Shown here piece by piece: positions 56,256 through 60,000 of a stretch of 60,000 bases of DNA. How positions within the stretch are numbered: position 1 is the stretch's first letter; every line of letters begins with the position of its first letter. A program made the position numbers and the translations under genes. The notes under the pieces were generated by a model. The model worked only from the letters and a program-made list of their open reading frames with translations, had not been told where the DNA came from and did no database searches. The stretch comes from Adiantum capillus-veneris (taxonomy: Eukaryota; Streptophyta; Polypodiopsida; Polypodiales; Pteridaceae), in assembly GCA_014529385.2 (NCBI GenBank), contig CM043959.1, positions 48,243,928 to 48,303,927 on the forward strand, in the 5' to 3' direction.

Positions 56256-58855
56256 TGATAGCCATTTTTCGGCTCTCCGTAATTGCCATAGTGAGTTAAC
56301 CCACCCTACCAAAATCATCCAAAATTTTTGGTTATCCCTTCCATTTCACTGTACATAGGCGTGTGTGAGTTAGGGACTTTCTCCATATTTTCTTAAAAAC
56401 CCTCAGCTAGCTAGTCACCGGGCTAGTTGAGCCAAAAAAATAAATAAAATCAAAAAAATAAAATATATTATGGCCCATTTGTGTGTAAATATTTCATTGT
56501 ATATAGGGCCTAAATAAAAGGATTTTTCATAATTATTTTGATATTTATTTAAATATTTCTACCTATGGTGTGTTATTTATGCTATGTACATTGACTCACC
56601 ATTACCATATTTTTTCTTACCATTTTGCATACTCTTTATTCCATATAAAAATAATTTCATGCAAGCTTCTCTTATTTTTGGTGTAACTCCATCCCAATAA
56701 AAATCCAAAAAAAACTAGTTTTATTTATGTGTATATTTTTTCACTATTGTGATTTTTTCCTTCCTACATCTATTCTCTATTACTCTCATAAATTAGACCA
56801 CCAAAAATGTTCATCTTTTTATGGTAGAATTATTATGAAAGATATTTATTTTGACCCCTTTATATTTTTTCCACCTATATTATTTATATTTGACATGTAC
56901 ATATTTTTTTAGACCCCTCAATATTTGATTTTCTTAGTTGTACTATTCACTTATATCATGATCTCAACAATATCTTCAATTATAGATCTACCAAATAAGG
57001 TCAAGGGTATGTGGAATGCATGCATGCACCATGGGGAGCTCACTCTTGGAGGTATTCAAAAGAATCATCCAAAGAAGGACCTCACAAGGACCCTGTGCAG
57101 TGGAAAAAACAATCGGGTTTGCTGAATTTTTAAAGATCACATGCTCCACAAATTTGAAAAGGTGATACAAACAAAAGTTGTAGCTCGTGAGCTGAACTTT
57201 TACCTCAAATTTTTTCATATTTGTTTGAGCTACGAGTTGTGAGCTATGATTTTATTGGTGGACCCCAGTTTGCCCATGCTATGCAGCCACACTCCCTCTT
57301 CCACTTTATCATTTTCCTCTTTCACACACGCTCCTCCCTCTCCTTCCCACTCCCAAACCTGCAACTCCCATGTCCTAATTCACCCTCTTCACCATTGCCA
57401 CATCTCTCACACCTCCATAGCCTTCATCCTCCATTTCTACACCCTATGTGTCCCCCTTTCTCTCTACATATATGTCCATATTACCATACTCTCTTCAACT
57501 TTGTAAAGAACTTCAAAAAAATTAGAAAAAATCCAAAGATAAACTCTGCAAATGAAGGCTTTTATCATGAATTTTCCAAGGTTTGAAATAACATAGCTTC
57601 ATCGACACGCGCTGCTTCGCCATGCTGACCGCTTCTTCTTCCGGTGCTGTAAAGAGGTGAATGTCAACTTCTCCAAAGCTTCAACCTCTCTTTACAAGCT
57701 CATCCCTTCTCTAACTTTTCTCATCATATATCTCACCATTTGGTGAATGATTTTGTAAATATTTTGTAGTGATAATTACTAACTACTAACCACTAACCTT
57801 ATTGTAAAATGCACCCTCTACTAGAGTAGGCACTCCCAAATTATTCACTCAATCCTCTCTCCTTTCATCCTCAATAATTTTCTTCCCTTGAGCCCACATC
57901 CATGTGACTCAAAGGATAAGAGAGACCCACCCTCATTCAAAAAATAAAATATGCATAATATTTGATTCCTTCAGATAATCTTGATTAGGCCTAATCCAAA
58001 TCGGGGCTTCTAAACCTATAAATAGAGCCCTTCTCTCCCTTGAAAATCATCCCATGATCACACTACACCACACCATTCTCAACACATAACACACCACTCT
58101 TCAAGCCTAGTTGTGTAGAGTGTGTGCATTGTGAGTGCTCTATTCCATCACTACACATAGGTGCATTGAGAAGCTTGAAGTTAGTTATGCCATATAGAGG
58201 AGTGGAGTGATACTATACTCTGCAACCACACTTGTAGCCTACTCTTGTCCATAAATAAGATTCATAGTTTTGGGTGCAATTGTATGCTACAACTACGACT
58301 CTTCTCTCCAAATTGACTTGATAAGTTGGCTAATCAGGTGGTTGAAGGTATATTGTCCTTGAAGTTTGTTGTGCCATTTCATGCTTGGTGGTTTGAGGGC
58401 TTGTTGAATTGTTTGCCTACAAGGTCAATTGTAAGAGGGTGCTCGGTGAGAGGGCTCCCGTGACCCTAAGACAATTTGTGTATTGGCAACAAGGTCAAGT
58501 TTTGTGTTGTCTCTCTATTTCTCATCGAGCTTTGTGTGCATCTAGTCTTTAAGGCTAAGACTGAGTTGCTCAATTTGATTTGTGCTCTTTACCTCTCTCT
58601 GGCGTGGTGAATGTTTGTGTTTGGTGTGTGTGACTATCTTGCATTCCCCTCTCATTGTGCGTTTGAATACAAGGAGATATCACGTGCGTCCTAGTTCGCA
58701 TCTACAACTAGGTGGTGCCCCTTTTCTTGTTTGGTTTCTGGCTGTGGGTTGTTGTTGTCTCTGATTGTGCTTGCCCCAGCCCCAATTGAGCAGCACGGGA
58801 GCCTCGAAGGGTGTTTAGAGGCCGCTCTTCTTGTTTCCCGCCCCGGACCACCTCA
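56256..58855 (+). mobile_element. Insertion G: long solo LTR (2.6 kb) in the gag of element B
   Basis: It is flanked by CCAT at 56252-56255 and 58856-58859. It starts TGATAGCC and ends CCACCTCA, the same ends as insertion F. TATAAATAG at 58017-58025 gives it a plus orientation. It has no gag or pol motif. A pyrimidine-rich stretch (57290-57480) and AT-rich segments make up most of it. The last 100 bp (GCAGCACGGGAGCC, CCCGCCCCGGACC) are GC-rich and conserved in F. Confidence 0.8.
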
Positions 58856-58859
58856 CCAT

Positions 58860-59202
58860 CTACATTTTTCCTTGTTTGTTTGCCCTAATTTCCTCTTCAA
58901 ACACTATGCCATGGTCATCAATACGAATAGAATACTCTTTATTAGGATCCACGTAAACCTAAGCTCCATGGTGATTAGTCTTATAAAAAAAGAGTATATG
59001 CTTATAGCGCACTATCGTTCCGGTTTCTAAATGAGTGGAATAGGAAGACATTTCAGAGTGATTCTGAAAAAGTGTTTGAGACTTCTTCAAAGATAGTGTC
59101 CAAGTGCTTCACTTGATTAACACTCTCTTCAGTGGATACTCTACTAGCGGTCTTGCCAAATATGCCTTTATTTGCTAGTATATGACCAGATCTAAGGTTC
59201 AT
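58860..59202 (-). pseudogene. Gag N-terminus of element B
   Basis: The frame starts at ATG 59202 (MNLRSGHILANKGIFGK) and continues with stops at about 59053 and further left to RANKQGKM, next to insertion G. NLRSG-type starts are frequent in plant OTA gags. The upstream reading frame is open to about 59290 without ATG, so an earlier start cannot be excluded. Confidence 0.55.
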
Positions 59203-60000
59203 ATAGACTTGTGAATCCCTGGATAGAGTACTTACCGTCGTATTGACTTGATTGCAACTTATATCTTTCAATTTTTTGTCTATAACCTGATTTCTGTATC
59301 AATTTTGATCAAGTTAGCTATCCTTTCACAAAGTCTATACAATTCTTGCTAACTATTGCAACTGGTTTATGTGTATCACTTCAAATCAAGCTAAGAGAGT
59401 CGGCAGTTGAGACTTTCAGATTTCACTTTTGCAAAAAGCCAAAGGACTAATCTACAACCTTGAAACTGAGTGAAAATGTACTAGTTTGGATCCAATTGAA
59501 CCCAAAATTTCCCGGTGACCTTATTTTATGTTGGTCTAACACTGTACAAGTTCAAAAGTAAAAAATGATGTCTTTGTGTACCAGTAGTAAATAATCACGA
59601 TTATTTACTTTTCTCAGTTTTTACACTTTTCGGCTTGATTTTCAAAGTATGCAACTTGTTAACGTGTCTAGACAAGTTTCACTAAGTTTGGACAAAATTT
59701 GTTCAAGTTATCAATTGTTTCGTTTGTTCAAATGGTCCTCAGTTTTATATCTATAGACCGACTTTGCAATTTTGGCCACAATTTTGAATCCAATGATCCG
59801 AATCTTACCAAATTTGATTTGTGGGCTCAATATAACATGCTAAAACTAGTGGTATGCTGACTTGTTCAAAAAAATTAAAAAATAGGACAAAAGTAAATAA
59901 TCGCGATTACTTACATCTGGTAAATTTTTGCATCTTTTTGGTCAAATGAGCATGTACACATGTTTATCACATCAATATAAGCCTACAAGTCAAGTTTTAC
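59203..60000 (-). other. Leader of element B, containing palindromic repeats
   Basis: No gene is seen. The sequence has recurring words such as TCAAATTG, AAGTTT and GTCAAAA and two copies of the 22-bp palindrome. It should be the untranslated leader between primer-binding site and gag; the LTR itself lies beyond 60000. Confidence 0.6.
59587..59914 (-). repeat. Two further copies of the 22-bp palindrome
   Basis: Copies lie at 59587-59608 and 59893-59914, 306 bp apart. The second has a central TCGCGA, which is perfectly symmetric, and one mismatched pair near the ends. They match the copies at 3497-4097 in element A. Confidence 0.85.

Larger units (their letters stand above)
8770..60000 (-). 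mobile_element. Element B: giant OTA-type Ty3/Gypsy element, scaffold for all other insertions
   Basis: Read right to left it runs leader, gag, protease, RT, RNase H, integrase, second protease, ORF3, polypurine tract and 3' LTR. The parts are recognised as one element because target-site duplications show that each interruption (C, E, the D complex, G) is an insertion, and because the coding sequence resumes in the right domain on the other side of each. After subtracting the insertions about 14.5 kb of B is in the window, and the 5' LTR lies beyond 60000. It is heavily mutated, with many stops, frameshifts and internal tandem duplications. Confidence 0.88.

Noticed and set aside
56925-57125. 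Short ORF conserved between insertions G and F (26804-27013)
   Set aside because: It has no ATG start, and the whole LTR segment is conserved at DNA level including frameshifting differences at the end, so coding selection is not indicated.
1-60000. Host genes, tRNA or rRNA genes
   Set aside because: All recognisable coding sequence belongs to retrotransposons, and tRNA-like stretches are only the short primer-binding sites.

Overview
This window is a nuclear land-plant genome segment made almost entirely of nested LTR retrotransposons. The evidence is primer-binding sites matching plant initiator tRNA-Met and tRNA-Asp, chromodomain Ty3/Gypsy polyproteins, and gag-pol remnants of the non-chromovirus OTA (Ogre/Tat/Athila-like) type. 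The style of the OTA proteins recalls elements of seedless plants (moss, lycophyte, fern), but that is an impression from memory and not a demonstration. I see no host protein-coding gene, tRNA, rRNA, CRISPR array or other prokaryotic feature.

Layout. Element A (+, 1-8231) is the 3' part of a large OTA element: integrase, a second protease-like domain, a long noncoding stretch, an extra 3' gene (ORF3), polypurine tract and 3' LTR. About 530 bp further on, a second member of the same family, element B (-, 8770 to beyond 60000), lies tail-to-tail with A. B is the scaffold of the window and reads right to left: leader, gag, protease, RT/RNase H, integrase, second protease, ORF3, 3' LTR. It is split by later insertions. 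Element C (8859-15994, a non-coding LARD-like element) sits in its 3' LTR. Element E (22694-34041, -, a chromovirus) sits in its integrase. The D complex (35447-51021, +, a young chromovirus with 3.7-kb LTRs) sits at the end of its RNase H. G (56256-58855, a long solo LTR) sits in its gag. F (24995-27681), of the same family as G, is inserted in the pol of E. Most junctions have readable target-site duplications: GAGAG for C, TCCTT for E, CTTTT for D, GTAC for F and CCAT for G.

How the parts work together. D is the only element that looks recently active: two LTR copies of 3715 bp each and an uninterrupted pol ending in a chromodomain, with gag and pol in one frame separated by a single UAG. 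E has an almost intact gag-pol but carries an Asp-to-Asn change at a catalytic integrase position, a stop codon and insertion F. A and B are old and full of stops and frameshifts. C has no proteins, but shares the polypurine tract and LTR head of A/B, so it probably used A/B-type enzymes.

The least expected biology is in the A/B family. It has a second aspartic-protease domain after the integrase, two tandem integrase zinc-binding modules, and a roughly 1170-codon coiled-coil ORF3. ORF3 appears to be made by splicing, because both copies keep a short ATG exon and phase-compatible GT-AG sites. A 22-bp palindrome spaced about 300 bp apart occurs in the intron of A and the leader of B. In D, each LTR carries a 70-codon ORF with a strong initiation context that may be the first exon of gag.
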